From Ichthyophis bannanicus (lineage: Eukaryota; Chordata; Amphibia; Gymnophiona; Ichthyophiidae): a DNA stretch of 64,000 nt. The notes under the pieces are model-generated. The model was not told the DNA's origin. It ran no database searches and worked only from the letters and a program-made list of their open reading frames with translations. The stretch is taken from assembly GCA_033557465.1 (NCBI GenBank), contig CM066031.1:1666812800-1666876799 (forward strand). Direction: 5' to 3'. Below are positions 22,751 through 33,871 of this stretch, piece after piece (within the stretch, counting starts at the first letter, position 1; the number at the start of each line of letters is the position of its first letter). The translations under genes and the position numbers were made by a program.

Positions 22751-24686
22751 ATGGCTTCCATTGGTTTCAAAAAGTGTGATCGGTGCAAGAAACTGATGTC
22801 TCTCACCGACACACATGACTGCTGCCTTCGGTGCCTCGGTCCTGACCAAGATCCTAAGTCCTGTGGATCATGTGGCAAAATGTCTTCCAAGGCGCTTCGA
22901 AGTCGTCAGCACCAAAAGGAAAGGCTTTTCTTCGACTCGGCCTCCGGCCAGGCCCGGACCTCATCTGAGGCCTCGACATCTCGGGAATCGGATCCCGAGC
23001 ACCGTCGGGGCTCCTCGGACAGGGGGTCCCCCGACTGGGAACGAAAGAGGAAGAAGCGGCTCGCGAGGGCGTCGTCGGAAGAGGTTCCTGGCTCCTCAAG
23101 AGCTGGGTCTCAGACCCCCGACCGTCGCCCCAGGCCCGTGGAACAGGAGAAGCCTCCAAAAGTACCTCGAGTGGAGCCGGAGTCTGCTGGACACGTAAGT
23201 CCTGTAGTCCTCATGGACTCTCCTCCCAGAGAGCCGACGTCGGGCCCGGCACCACCGGGGCCCGAGTCGGTGGCTGCTGAGTCTCCTGAACTGGGTCTCA
23301 GGCTGACAGCCTTGGAGAGCAGATTGTCTGCCTTCATGGAACAGCAGCGGGCACTGATGGCCAGCCTGTCTGGCGCATCTGCCCCAACCACTGGGACATC
23401 GACATCGAAGTCGACCCCGGAGACCGAGCCAATACTCGAGACCATGAAGGCTCGAGGTCAACCTCGGTCACGGTCTCCCTCGACCTCCCGTTCGGGACCA
23501 AGGGCGTCGACACCGGTGCCTTCGGCGTCGGGGCGGGTGCTCACAGGCCCCGCGCGGTCGGACCCCGATTCCTCATCGGACGAGTCCACCTGGGAGACAG
23601 CGGATGAGGAGTCCCCCGACACCTTCAGGACTCGATGCATCCCGTCAGACTCACCACAGTCTGAGCCCCGGAGTAGATCCCCCCCCCCCCCCGGAGGATA
23701 CCCAGTTCTCTGAGTTTGTCCGCGATATGGCCACTGCATTGGCTATCCCTGTGGACCCCGAGGAGGAGCCTCGAGCCGAGGAGCTCGAGGCCCTACAGTA
23801 TGACTCTCCTCCGAAGGAGGCCTTTACTGTTCCGGTTCCTCCGATGCTGGAACGTCTCCTCTTCCGGATGTGGGAGACACCGGCCTCGGCGCCATTTCTA
23901 AGCAAGTGGGTCGATTCAATCTATTGACTCCGGAAGAGCCCTGGCTTTCAGAAGGCACAGCTACCACACCATTCCATGGTGGTGGAATCGACCATGCATC
24001 GCCTGAAAAGTCAGAAGATGCACTCCGCGGTGCCCCCTGGCAGGGAGGCCCGGAACCTCGATGGTTTTGGTAGAAAGTGCTTCCAGGGCTCAATGCTTGC
24101 TTGCCGTGTCCAGTCTTACCAGCTGTACATGGGCATGTACTTGCGAGACCTGGCCAAGGAGCTGGCCGGGTTCTCTGCTGGTCTCTCCGGGGAACCCTTG
24201 CAGATGTTCAAGTCCTTGTCCTCGGGGATCCGGGAATGCTCCAAGTTTATGTCCTGCGCTGCCTACGATGGCTTCGAGGCTTCGGCCCGTGTTGCGGCAG
24301 CTGGCATTGCGGCTCGACGCCAGGCATGGCTGCAGTCATCGGACCTCGAGCCATGGGTTCAGGACAAGTTGGTCGATGTCCCTTGCCGAGGTGAGAACCT
24401 TTTTGGCAAACCCATGACCGAGAAGGCCGCACAGCTCGAAACCGAGCAGCTCAAGAGAACAAGGCTGTCTAGAAAGACTTCTGCCCCTTTTCACAAGAAG
24501 AAGGGCTCGGGTAAAAAGCCCTTTTACCCGAGGAAGGGCACTGCCTACAAACAGTACCCACAGTACCAGGCCGCCCAAGCTCCCCCTCAGGGTCAGCAGG
24601 CCAAGGGGCAGGGTAATGGGCCCCGTAGGCAGAGGACTCCCAAGCCTCCGGCCCCTGCTCCCACTCAGCAGGGTGGGGGGTTTTGA
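22751..24686 (+). pseudogene. DIRS copy 1 gag-like gene, broken
   Basis: This is the presumed nucleocapsid-like protein of DIRS elements. The start chosen is ATG 22,751, giving MASIGFKKCDRCKK. A Cys-rich module follows: CDRC, then DTHDCCLRCLG, then CGSC, suggesting zinc binding. The middle is Ser/Pro/Arg-rich and low complexity. The C-terminal half has LERLLFRMWETP, YQLYMGMYLRDLAKELAGF, ARRQAWLQSSDLEPWVQDKLVDVPC and a basic KKKGSGKKPF tail. Two lesions: a run of 14 C at 23,679-23,692 shifts the frame (copy 2 has 6 C there), and an in-frame TGA near 23,925 replaces what is CGA in copy 2. The gene ends at TTT TGA (24,681-24,686), where RT opens in the +1 frame. Confidence 0.85.
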
Positions 24687-26160
24687 CAGCTTAGGCATAG
24701 CCTCTCCGTCCCTGCTCTCCCAACCCTGCACAGGAGGTCGCCTGGCCCTGTTTGCCCACAAGTGGCCACTCATCACTGGAGACAGTTGGGTGTTAAGCAT
24801 AGTCCACCAGGGCTATTTGCTACACTTCCAACAGCTGCCTCCTCCATACTTTCCAGGGGAACCTCCAAGGCCTCCCCTGCACACAGATCTTCTCCTTCAG
24901 GAGCTCCAAGGTCTGTTAGTGGACAGGGCAGTGGAGCCTGTGCCTCCCCACTTACAGGGTCAAGGGTTCTACTCCGGGTATTTCCTGGTATCCAAAAGAA
25001 CCGGTGGCCTTCGGCCTATTCTAGACCTCAGAAATCTCAACAAATTCCTACAGAAGGAAAAGTTCAAGATGCTTACTCTTGGAACACTTCTGCCCTACCT
25101 CCAGCAGGGAGATTAGCTATGCTCCTTAGATCTAAAGGATGCGTACACTCACATCCTCATTCATCCAGACCACAGAAAGTACCTCAGGTTCATTGTGGGA
25201 GGAAACCATTATCCATACAGAGTACTACCTTTTGGCCTCACCTCCGCTCCCAGGGTCTTTACCAAATGCCTGGCAGTGGTGGCGGCCTACCTGAGAAATC
25301 AGGGAATCTTTGTCTTCCCCTATCTGGACGACTGGCTCATCAGGGGTCAGACGTGCCAGGAGGCCCGTCAAGCCACCCTCAGAACTATTGCTCTTCTTCA
25401 AAGCCTGGGGTTTGTAATAAACTTCACAAAGTCCACTTTGCTCCCCTCCCAGAACTTGGAGTTCATAGGGGCAAGGTTGGACTCTCTGCTGGCAAAGGCG
25501 TTCTTGCCAGAAGACAGAGCCCAAAGACTGATCGACTTGGCAAACCAGTTTCTCAGCAGGTCTCTGGTCTCCGCCAGACTCTGCCTGAGGCTTCTTGGCC
25601 ACATGGCTTCGACAGTACATGTGACCCCCAATGCCAGGCTCCATATGAGGCCTGCACAGTGGTGCCTTCGGTCTCAGTGGTCACAGGCCACAGGCAGCCT
25701 CAGAGACAGGATAAGGGTGTCCAGACAATTTCTGAACTCCCTACGCTGGTGGCTGCACCCACCCAATCTGCTGCAAGGGGTACCTTTCCAGGTTCCTGGG
25801 TTCACAGTGGTGTTGACCACGGATGCCTCCCTGCAGGGCTGGGGAGCTCATTGTCTGGGCAAGTGCACCCAGGGCCTGTGGTCTCCCTGGGAAGCTGCAC
25901 AGCAAATCAGTCTACTGGAACTCAGGGCTATTCGGTTAGCCCTCAAGACTTTCTCTCCAACCCTGGCTCATCAGTCTGTCCTAGTTCAAACAGACAACCA
26001 AGTAGCCATGTTTTACGTGAACAAGCAGGGCGGAACTGGGTCCAGGCTCCTTTGTCAGGCACAACATGCTCCTCAAGGCTGTGTATCTACCTGGCCAGGA
26101 AAACTACCTGGCCGACAGGTTGAGCAGAATTCTGCAGCCCCACGAGTGGCAGCTCCTCCC
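24682..26160 (+). pseudogene. DIRS copy 1 RT/RNase H, 5' part
   Basis: Reverse transcriptase then RNase H. The frame overlaps the gag end in the +1 frame with no ATG (FDSLGIASPSLL). RT blocks: GFYSGYFLVSKRTGG, RPILDLRNLNKFL, LCSLDLKDAYTHILIHP, YRVLPFGLTSAPRVFTK and the catalytic YLDDW near 25,322. RNase H blocks: TTDASLQGWGAH (D present), LLELRAIRLAL (E) and LVQTDNQVAMFYVNKQGG (D). Lesions are a TAG at 25,114-25,116 (TGG in copies 2 and 3) and a deletion near 26,060 that removes about 10 codons (the EALDLCSFAVKQG part of copy 2) and shifts the frame. The Tx1 LINE then interrupts the gene at about 26,160. Confidence 0.9.
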
Positions 26161-26245
26161 ACTTCCTGTTCAGCTGTTGTGGTGAGCAGACCTGTTCTGC
26201 AGAGCTCCTGTTAGAGAGGAGTTCCTGCTTCCTTCCTGTGGCTGG

Positions 26246-28762
26246 ATGTCGGGCCCTGGGCCACCTCCAGCAGGAGAGGCCCAGGCTCAGAGGCCTACCA
26301 GGCCTGGTAGGCCTCCTTTGGTGCAGACTACTGAGGATGCTGGGACCTGTCTTCAGCCGATACCCCAGGAGGGGGCCTCCCCAGGTAGGACTACAGATGG
26401 TCAGGGAACAGGGACCCACTTGCCCGGAGGTTTGGGCCCGCTGCCCCAGGGAGGAGGCTCCTCTCTCCTCCCCAGGCAGGGTGTGGAGGCTGGGTGGAGG
26501 CAGGGAGAGGCCCTGGGGAGGCCTTGGAAGCCTGCCCCGTACGGTGCTGGAGGAGGTGGGTTCCCCCCTCCGCCTCGGGTCCTGGAGGAGGCCTCTACCT
26601 CTTCCAGTGAGGATGAGGACGGAGGGTCGGGCCTGCCATCCTTCCAGAAACCAGCTAGGGCCCCAGAGGAGATTGTGGTGGCAGTACGGCGGCTCCAGGG
26701 TCTCCAGAAGGAGGCGGCCCAGCTGGAAACTCAGCTCTCCCACCTGGAGAGCCTGCAGGCCACCATTCCCGGTGAGGAGTGGGTGGCCTATACCATCTAT
26801 AGAAAGGGGGTAAAGCGGGCCTTGAAGGCTAAACACCAGGAAATCATCTATCTGAGGAGCCAGGGTTGTGGGTCCCTGTCTGAAGTGTATCACAACTATG
26901 ATAGATGGCAGGGTAGATCTGTAGTCCAGGGGAGACCCCCGGGGGTGGGTAAGCCGGTAGGAAATCGACAGTCCCGTTCTCTGTTGCCCTTTCAGGGTGA
27001 AGTTGAATTGGTGAAAGCTGGTGCCTGGGCGTTTGGGGGCGGGGTCCCTGCCCACCTAGATTCTTTGGAGCCAATGATGACAGCCCCGCCGACGACCCGA
27101 TTGCAGACATCGATTTCCTGCACTAATGATTGGGGCAGTGAGCAGGGTGTCCGAGGAGTTGATCTTTCCCATCAGCAGGCCTTTCCCGTTCATTTTCCTG
27201 CTCTCCCGACATCAGCGTGTGTTGGTGGGGTGCCCCAAGATGGCCGCCAGGCAGTTCCCCGTGACGTCAGGCTTCTCACCGTTGCCGCCGATGCAAGGAT
27301 TGCCCCGATGGAGGAGGTCTCTGCAGGGCTTCCCCCAGCCCGATCGACACTCCAAGATGGCCGCCGCCAGGGGTGTAACGTCACTTCCGGGTATTCCCGG
27401 AAGTGTGAAGCGAGCCGGGATTCTGTCTTTGCCTTGCCGCAGGAGCAGCGACGGCGGTCTGAGGAGGCTCTGCCTGGATTTCCCCGCTCGTCCTCTGCTG
27501 AAAAATGTCCTCGAGGTGGTGATTCGCACTCGGATCCGATGCAGCAGCGTCGGGGATCTCAAGGCTCTGTGCTGTTTGACCGCCGAGTTCATTCCCCTGC
27601 AGTGGATACCGGATTTTCAGTGCGGACTTGGGGTGGGGGGGCTGCTGTGAATAGCGACTCCCCTGTTTTGGCTGCTCTTCCTGCTCCTCGACGGCTGCAG
27701 GATGGCCGCCCATCTTTTTCAGAGGTGGCTGTCTGGCACCGGAGGGGTGCAGGACAAGGGAAGGAGCAGGGTAGGGGCTGCTGTTCGTTTTCTGCAGCCC
27801 CTAAGGGGAGTCAAGAGCAGGGACAGAATGTTTCTTTGTCTTCTGTGTCAGCGGAGCGGGATGAACAGGCGCCTGCATTTTCCGCGAGTGTGGCTGAAGG
27901 GGGCCTGGCTCGCAGGGGGGCGTCCGCCCTTCCTGCTGGAGCCTTGGCTACCGGCCAGGTGGTTCTGGACCCATGTGCCACGTCTGGCACCGACAACCAG
28001 GTAGGACCTGAGAGGGACAAGGGGCAGGGGGGTGGAGGTGTGGGGGATGTTCTGGGTGGGGGATCTGCCCTGTTGTCTCGGGCAGGTCCTGCCTTGTTGT
28101 CGGTAGCCGTAAAGGGGGTAGCGGACGGTGGGTTAGGGGAAGGGCGGATGGAGGAAAGGGGGGAGCGGACGACTGGTCATATAGTGGGGAAGGTGGTAGT
28201 GGCTGATTTGGAACGAGGGAAGGAGTTGTTCTCAGTAGGGTCAGGGGGGGCGGTGGTCCCCCTGGATCCCGGGAATGAAGGGGAGCGGGGTCCGTCCCCG
28301 GTAGTGGTGGCCGAGACCCAGGAGCCTTGCGCTGGGTCGGGAACGCGGGAAGGAGGCTTGGGGGAGCCTTCCGGTCCCCTGGGTGTCACCGAGAACCAGG
28401 TTTGTGATGCCCTGCGATTAGCCTTGGAGACCCCGACGGGCCCTCCTGGGGCCTTTGCTGCCTTTCAGCAGATGGAGGTGGCGGCAGGGGGTGATCCAGG
28501 GGTCCTCGGTGGCACCCAGGGATCCGGAAAGGATAGCATTCCAGATTCGGTTTTGGCAGAGATGATCTTGCCCAGTTCTCAGGTTGCCCCATGTGCGGAG
28601 ATTGTGGATCCTGCAGACCAGCAGCAGGATCCCCCGCAGGTAGCAGCAGGGGAAGGCCAAGGTAGGCAGGGGATGGGAGCTGGGGGGTCGGCTTCCCCCC
28701 CCCCCCCGTACCTTTGCGGAGGCTCTGAGGGGGTCGGGCACCACTCCGGGGAAGTCGGGTGA
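26246..28762 (+). other. Open frame upstream of ORF1 in the Tx1-like LINE
   Basis: A stop-free frame of 838 codons from ATG 26,246 to TGA 28,760-28,762, in the same frame as the zinc-knuckle ORF1 that follows. Near its start, residues EEIVVAVRRLQGLQKEA followed by QLETQLSHLESLQATIPG look like a genuine coiled-coil-type segment, followed by EEWVAYTIYRKGVKRALKAK. The rest is Gly/Pro/Arg-rich, as expected from GC-rich DNA, and crosses promoter-like motifs. Either it is a long N-terminal part of ORF1 cut by one nonsense mutation, or a fortuitously open 5' UTR with an older coding remnant at its beginning. I cannot decide from sequence alone. Confidence 0.45.
27225..27420 (+). promoter_or_regulatory. 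Candidate internal promoter of the Tx1-like LINE
   Basis: A CpG-rich stretch with two CCAAGATGGCCGCC sites (27,236 and 27,353 regions), which match the YY1 core AAGATGGC, plus GTGACGTCA (CRE-like, about 27,260) and ACTTCCGG (ETS-like, about 27,382). A related GGATGGCCGCCC lies near 27,703. YY1 sites position transcription start in mammalian L1. A similar role here is inference. The long open frame that crosses this segment may therefore be 5' UTR and not protein. Confidence 0.45.
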
Positions 28763-30472
28763 AGGTGGGGGAGGGGGAACTCCCAGGGGAATGGTCCCGC
28801 AGGAGGGGGAGGAGGTGGGGGAGGGTTCCAAAGAGGGGTAGGGGGTGAGGTCCGACGGCGCAACGTGGCGCAGATCCGATGGGCTGGGGAGGGGTCCCCT
28901 CCAGCCAGGGAACAGGTCTTGAGGATGGTCCTTGGGCTGGGGTTTCTCCCAGGAGATCTCTACGCCTTTATCCACATGAACAACACCATTGAATATGATG
29001 TTAGTTTCATGCTGAGACGGGGGCTGGAGATTTTCTGGGACCGATACCAGCAGCAGAGGGGGCAGGGAGGGTGGGCTGACTTTCGTGTTGTGCCTATCTC
29101 TCGCCAGGGGACGGTACCTGTGACCATCCTATCCAGGAATGAGTCGCTTCCAGGGCAGGACATCCAGTTTTGGTTGTCGCGCCATGCGGTGCTCCTCGCA
29201 CCCCTGGTTAAGGGCGCTGGGCCCCTAGGGGTGTGGGACGGGTCGTGGAAGGGCAGGATCCGTTTGCGTGAGGTGGGAAACGTGGTGCAGCACGTGCCCT
29301 CGGCCGGTTTTCTCGGTCGGGATCGCATCTTGTGCTATTACCCCGGGCAACCCCGCGAGTGTCACCGCTGTGGTTCATTTCGCCATTTGAGCATGAACTG
29401 TCCCGAGCAGGTCTGCACCCGTTGTGGTGGACAGGGTCACGCCTCGGCCGGGTGTCTGCTAATTCGGTGTAACCTTTGTGGGGAGTTGGGCCACCCCTTC
29501 GCCCGCTGCCCCTCCGCGTCACACAATGGACCGGGGGGGGATGCCGTCACTCCACCTCGGGCTTCTGTGCGGGAGGAGGTTGTGGAGGCCCCTCTCCCTC
29601 AGGAGGAGTCCGAGGGCCCTAGGGTAGAGGAGTCCATCGAGCCGAGGGAGCCACCAGGGGGAGGGGATTCGGGTAGGAAGGAGGAGAGGGTTGATGTGGT
29701 GGAGGTTAATGTATCACGACAGGATAGTGGGTTGAGGGTGGTGCCACCTGAGGAATGGACTACGGTCCCTTCCAAGGGTGGCAAGTCCAAAAGGAAGAAA
29801 CGGGAGACATCCCAGTTGCCGGATGCAGAGCCCGTGTTGGACATCAACCGTTTTGTCTTTTTGGCTGCTGATGCGGCTGAGGCAGATGAGGGCTTGCCTG
29901 TGGAGGCAGGGCTTCCTGTGCGGCGCTTGGAGCGGTTAGCGGTGGGGGCGGCCCCTCTTCCTCAGCGGCGACCTTCAAAGATGCCGAAGGCGCGCCGCAG
30001 TCAGGGTCCTCCAATCAAGGGGGATACTGGCGCCCGACGGGTGAGGGAGGATGGGTTTGTACCCCCGCAGTTGGGTTCGGGGCCTTCGCAGGAGCCCCCT
30101 GCTGACCCGGCCGCCCTGGCCTCCCCCGCGGGGGTGGGCACTGTCGTATTGTCTCAGTCTTTGTCCGGGGAGGGGGGGGCAGTACAGGTGGTGGACCCCA
30201 CGGAGGAGGTCATTCCTCCGACCCCTGACCCGTTTGTGCCTCCTCATCCCGTGGGGGCTGGGTCTGCCCTCGCGACAGCTTTGCCTGGTGGTCCCGGGGG
30301 CGCCAGCACCTCCTGGGGCGATAGGGTTGAGCGGGAGGAGGAGGAGATCCTCGAGGTGGTCGACGTGGACCAGGAGGAATTGCTCCAGCTCGCGGGCGTG
30401 TCCTGCAAGCGGGATTCTGGGGATCCCGGGGTTGGTGAGAAGAGGAGGAAAGGGTCACTGCACTCGAAATAG
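28763..30472 (+). CDS. Tx1-like LINE ORF1, zinc-knuckle protein
   Basis: LINE ORF1 proteins bind the element RNA. The frame is open from the TGA at 28,762 to TAG 30,470-30,472. The first start-like codon is GTG at 28,865; there is no clear ATG, which favours the view that the upstream 838-codon frame belongs to it. Residues counted from 28,865: a folded-looking segment with GDLYAFIHMNNTIEYDVSF (about 30-48), GIRLREVGNV-like strands, then three CCHC knuckles from 29,360 to about 29,509 (CHRCGSFRHLSMNC, CTRCGGQGHASAGC, CNLCGELGHPFARC). The C-terminal half is acidic, Pro-rich and low complexity. ORF2 begins two bases after the stop codon. Confidence 0.75.
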   Translation, partial: RWGRGNSQGNGPAGGGGGGGGFQRGVGGEVRRRNVAQIRWAGEGSPPAREQVLRMVLGLGFLPGDLYAFIHMNNTIEYDVSFMLRRGLEIFWDRYQQQRGQGGWADFRVVPISRQGTVPVTILSRNESLPGQDIQFWLSRHAVLLAPLVKGAGPLGVWDGSWKGRIRLREVGNVVQHVPSAGFLGRDRILCYYPGQPRECHRCGSFRHLSMNCPEQVCTRCGGQGHASAGCLLIRCNLCGELGHPFARCPSASHNGPGGDAVTPPRASVREEVVEAPLPQEESEGPRVEESIEPREPPGGGDSGRKEERVDVVEVNVSRQDSGLRVVPPEEWTTVPSKGGKSKRKKRETSQLPDAEPVLDINRFVFLAADAAEADEGLPVEAGLPVRRLERLAVGAAPLPQRRPSKMPKARRSQGPPIKGDTGARRVREDGFVPPQLGSGPSQEPPADPAALASPAGVGTVVLSQSLSGEGGAVQVVDPTEEVIPPTPDPFVPPHPVGAGSALATALPGGPGGASTSWGDRVEREEEEILEVVDVDQEELLQLAGVSCKRDSGDPGVGEKRRKGSLHSK

Positions 30473-30474
30473 GC

Positions 30475-33400
30475 ATGGCGTGCACTCCTGCGTTCTCGTG
30501 CGCCACCATCAACGTGGCCAGCATTTTCTCAGACCAGGCGCGGGCTATGGCCTATGATTTTCTTTCTACGAGTGGGCTGGATGTCATCTTCTTGCAGGAG
30601 ACCAGGCTCACCTCGCTCGCTAGCCTTCATCGGGCGAAGCGAGAGTGGAGGTGGGGCCCTTCGTACTGGTCACTTGCGGCACAGCCCTACGCAGGAGTAG
30701 CGGTTTTGTTCACGTCTAACCGATTTCAGGTGCAGTACGTGTGGGAACTGGAGCAGGGCCGGTGTCTGCTCTTAGACGGCTACTGTGGGCCTCATCGGTT
30801 TCGTTTCATGGTGGTCTACGGCCCCCAGTCTAAGTTGGCGCGGAAGACCCTGTTTGGGGTCATCCGCCCCTACCTACACACCTCCCGTTTGGTGGTCCTC
30901 GCCGGGGATTTCAACACCACCACCTTTTTGCAGGACCGAGGGGGGGAGCGTTGCCCACCTAGTTACGAGGGCCTCTTTTTGGCCGAGATGACCCGGACGG
31001 CTGACCTGGTGGATGTTTTCCACCGGGCCTTTCCACGGTCGCCGGGTTTCACCTACTACCATGGGACCTGCAGGAGTCGTATCGATCGGATATATGTGAG
31101 TGCCCGGGTGGAGTGTTCCCCTCCGCAGTTGCAGGCGGTTGACTTTTCGGACCACCGCATCCTCTCCGTGTCCTTCCTGGCTAACCACGAGGAGCTTAGC
31201 AGGGGTCCTGGCCTGTGGCGACTGAATGTGCAGTTGTTGGCAACATCAGAGGTGGTCCAGGAGTTCTTGGCCTTTCTCGCAGACCAGGAGACCCTGTTGG
31301 GTGTTTTTCCTTCCCGTGGCGCGTGGTGGGATGAGGTGAAGACGCGTGCCCGACAACTCTTCCGTTCCCGGGGTACCTCCATGGCTCGATCCCGCTACCT
31401 CACCTACACTGTCCTCCGGAGGTCGCTGGATCGTTTGGTATCCCGAGGGGCAGCGCGGGAGGAGGTTGAAGAGGTGCGCGTCCAGCTCCGTGGCCTGCTT
31501 TACGATCGCCATGCCTCCCTATGCTTCGAGGGGGCGGCCGGTGGGGTCGCCACTCCAGACCCTTTCCTGACTTGCAGGGAGAGGGTTCGGCGTCGGGAGG
31601 TCATGGCCCTGCGGGGCGAGGACGGTACCATTCATACCTCCCAGGAGGACCTTTTGCGGATGGTGGGGGAATACTTCTCGGACCTGTTTGGGGATCGCCC
31701 CGTGGACCTCACCCATATCCGAGAGTACCTGGGCCTTCCCCCGGTGTATTCGGCTGTGGTCCAGGCACAGGTTGATGCACTCGCTGCACCGATTCAGCAG
31801 GTGGAGGTGGAGAGGGCGATTCGTGCCATGCCGTTGGGGAAGGTGCCTGGGCGCGATGGGCTCCCGGTGGAGTTCTATCGCACGTTCATCGCCCAGCTGG
31901 CCCCCTTCCTGACCTCCCTATTTCAGGAGATCATGGACACGGGGTCTCTCCCGCGGTCATTTCGTGAGTCTGTCCTGCTGCTGCTCTCCAAGGGGAAGGA
32001 CGATAGCTCCTTGGACTTCTGGCGGCCGCTCTCTCTTCTGAACGCGGACCGGAAGATCCTGGCCAAGTGTTTGGCCAACCGACTGGTGGAGGTGTCGGGC
32101 GATTTGCTGTCCCCTTCCCAGTATTGTTCCGTTCGGGGGAGAGGGGTTCTGGACGCTGTCGCCACAGTCCGGGAGATGGTGGAAAGAGGCCGGTCGCTCC
32201 AACGGGACCACTGGTTGGTCTCCTTGGATCAGTCCAAGGCCTTCGATCGAGTCAGTCACCGGTACCTGTGGGTGGTGCTCCAGCACTTCGGCCTCCCCGC
32301 AGGTTTCCTCTTCGTCGTGCAGGCGCTGTACCGAGGGGGGGGTGAGCTTCCCGTTTATTAACGGGTGGCTCGGACGGCCATTTGGTGTCGCCTCGGGGGT
32401 GCGGCAGGGGTGCCCTTTGAGCCCCCTGCTGTATGTTTTCTCCCTCGACCCCTTCCTCCGGAGATTGTCCTCAGGTGGGTTACGGGGCCTGGAGGCGCCT
32501 GGTGCGTCCCCGGTGACCGTCGTTGCCTATGCTGACGACATCTCAGTTTACGTGGACGGCACTGAAGGGGTAGAGGCCCTGCGGGAGGCCGTGGAGGAGT
32601 ACTCGGAGGTAGCCCACTCTGTTGTCAACCACAGCAAGTGCCAGACGCTGTGGTTGGGCCCCTCGGAGGCCTCCCCGCCTTCCTGCGCCCCCTTTCCTCC
32701 TCCCGTGGGGGAGGTCCGCGTTTTGGGCCTCGTCTTCGGGTCGGAGGACTGTGCGGAGTCCAATTGGGACCGTTGTCTCGAGACTGCACGGTGGCGGGTG
32801 CTGCGGTGGAGGGGGTGGCGGTGTACGTACGAGGAGAAGATCAAACTCCTCGGGACGTTTCTGCTTCCTCTCTTTCTGCACGTAGCCACGGTCTTCGTCC
32901 TTCCGTTGTCCCGTCAGGCGTCTGTCTGTGCCGTCTTTTTCTGTTTTCTGTGGGGTAACCGCTTGAACCCTGTCCAGCGCAACATCGTCTGCCTGGATCG
33001 GGCAGAGGGTGGTTTGGGTATGTTGCACCCCCTTGTTTTCCTGTCAGTCTTGTCTATGGCGTTTCACTTAGGTAGGATGAGGGAAGGGGGTGGGGTTTGG
33101 TGGGTGGCCTCCTATCGGGAATGGTTCTCCCGCTTCTGGGAGCAGTGGGAGGGGGCGTCCTCGGTCCCACGTGTGCGCCGGAGAGGGGAACAGGCCCCAT
33201 CGTACGTATTTGTGATGGTGGGGCTCATTCGGCGGTGGGGGGTGACCGACCCGCTCGCCCAGTCCTTGGGGCGGAAAGGATTATACCGGATGGTACTCAC
33301 CTCTCACTATCAACCACGGTGGGCCCTGCGGGACTGTCCGGCGGATGTGATGCAGCGGGGCCTTCGGCTGTTGAGCTCCCCTCGGCTACCGAAGAAGGTT

Positions 33401-33871
33401 CGGGATGTAGCCTGGTTGTCTTTCCACGGGCGTTTGTACGTGAGGGACAACCTCAGGTACAGGTCACAGGCCGAGCGGGTCTGTCCGAGGGCTGGGTGTG
33501 AGGGGCAGGCGGAGACCATGGACCATTTCCTCCGGCAGTGCCCCTTTAACGTGGGGGCCTGCCGGTTGGTGTCCGCTGCTCTTCACCTGCGCGACCTTTC
33601 CCTCCTCACGTATGCGGAGTGGGTGTACGGGGCCTGGTCCTTTCCTCTAAGGCAGGACTCCGGGACCCTCTACCTCGTCACGGCTGTAGTGCGCTACCAC
33701 CTGTGGCAAGCGCGCTGTCATGTCTCGACCCGGGGGTTGGTCCTGCCCCTCGACGAGGTGGTGCGGGACATTCTGGAGGAAGTGTCCAGCATGGCGCAAC
33801 GTGAAAGGCGGGTGGTGGAAGCCCATCGTTGGGAGCGTCTGTGGCGTCACCTCACCCTCCGCCCCCCGTGA
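30475..33871 (+). pseudogene. Tx1-like LINE ORF2: endonuclease and RT, one frameshift
   Basis: ATG 30,475 starts a 628-codon frame to 32,361, and translation continues in another frame from about 32,342 to TGA 33,871. The single break is a run of 8 G at 32,335-32,342. APE endonuclease: NVASIF, LQETRL (E42), VVYGPQ, AGDFNTT (D145), SRIDRIYVS, FSDHRIL (H227). RT: GRDGLPVEFYRTF, DFWRPLSLLNADRKILAK, SLDQSKAFDRVSHRYLW before the break; GVRQGCPLSPLLY and AYADDISVYV (catalytic DD at 32,534-32,539) after it. The C-terminus carries a cysteine block CPRAGC...DHFLRQCPF. Apart from the G-run slip everything looks functional, so a sequencing or homopolymer artefact is possible. Confidence 0.85.

Noticed and set aside
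22854..23905. Minus-strand open frames of 84-121 codons over DIRS copy 1 gag
   Set aside because: They are GC-rich shadow frames opposite a recognisable sense gene, with no motifs of their own.
26087..27055. A 322-codon minus-strand frame
   Set aside because: It runs across the DIRS/LINE junction and is opposite an open sense frame; no domain was recognised.
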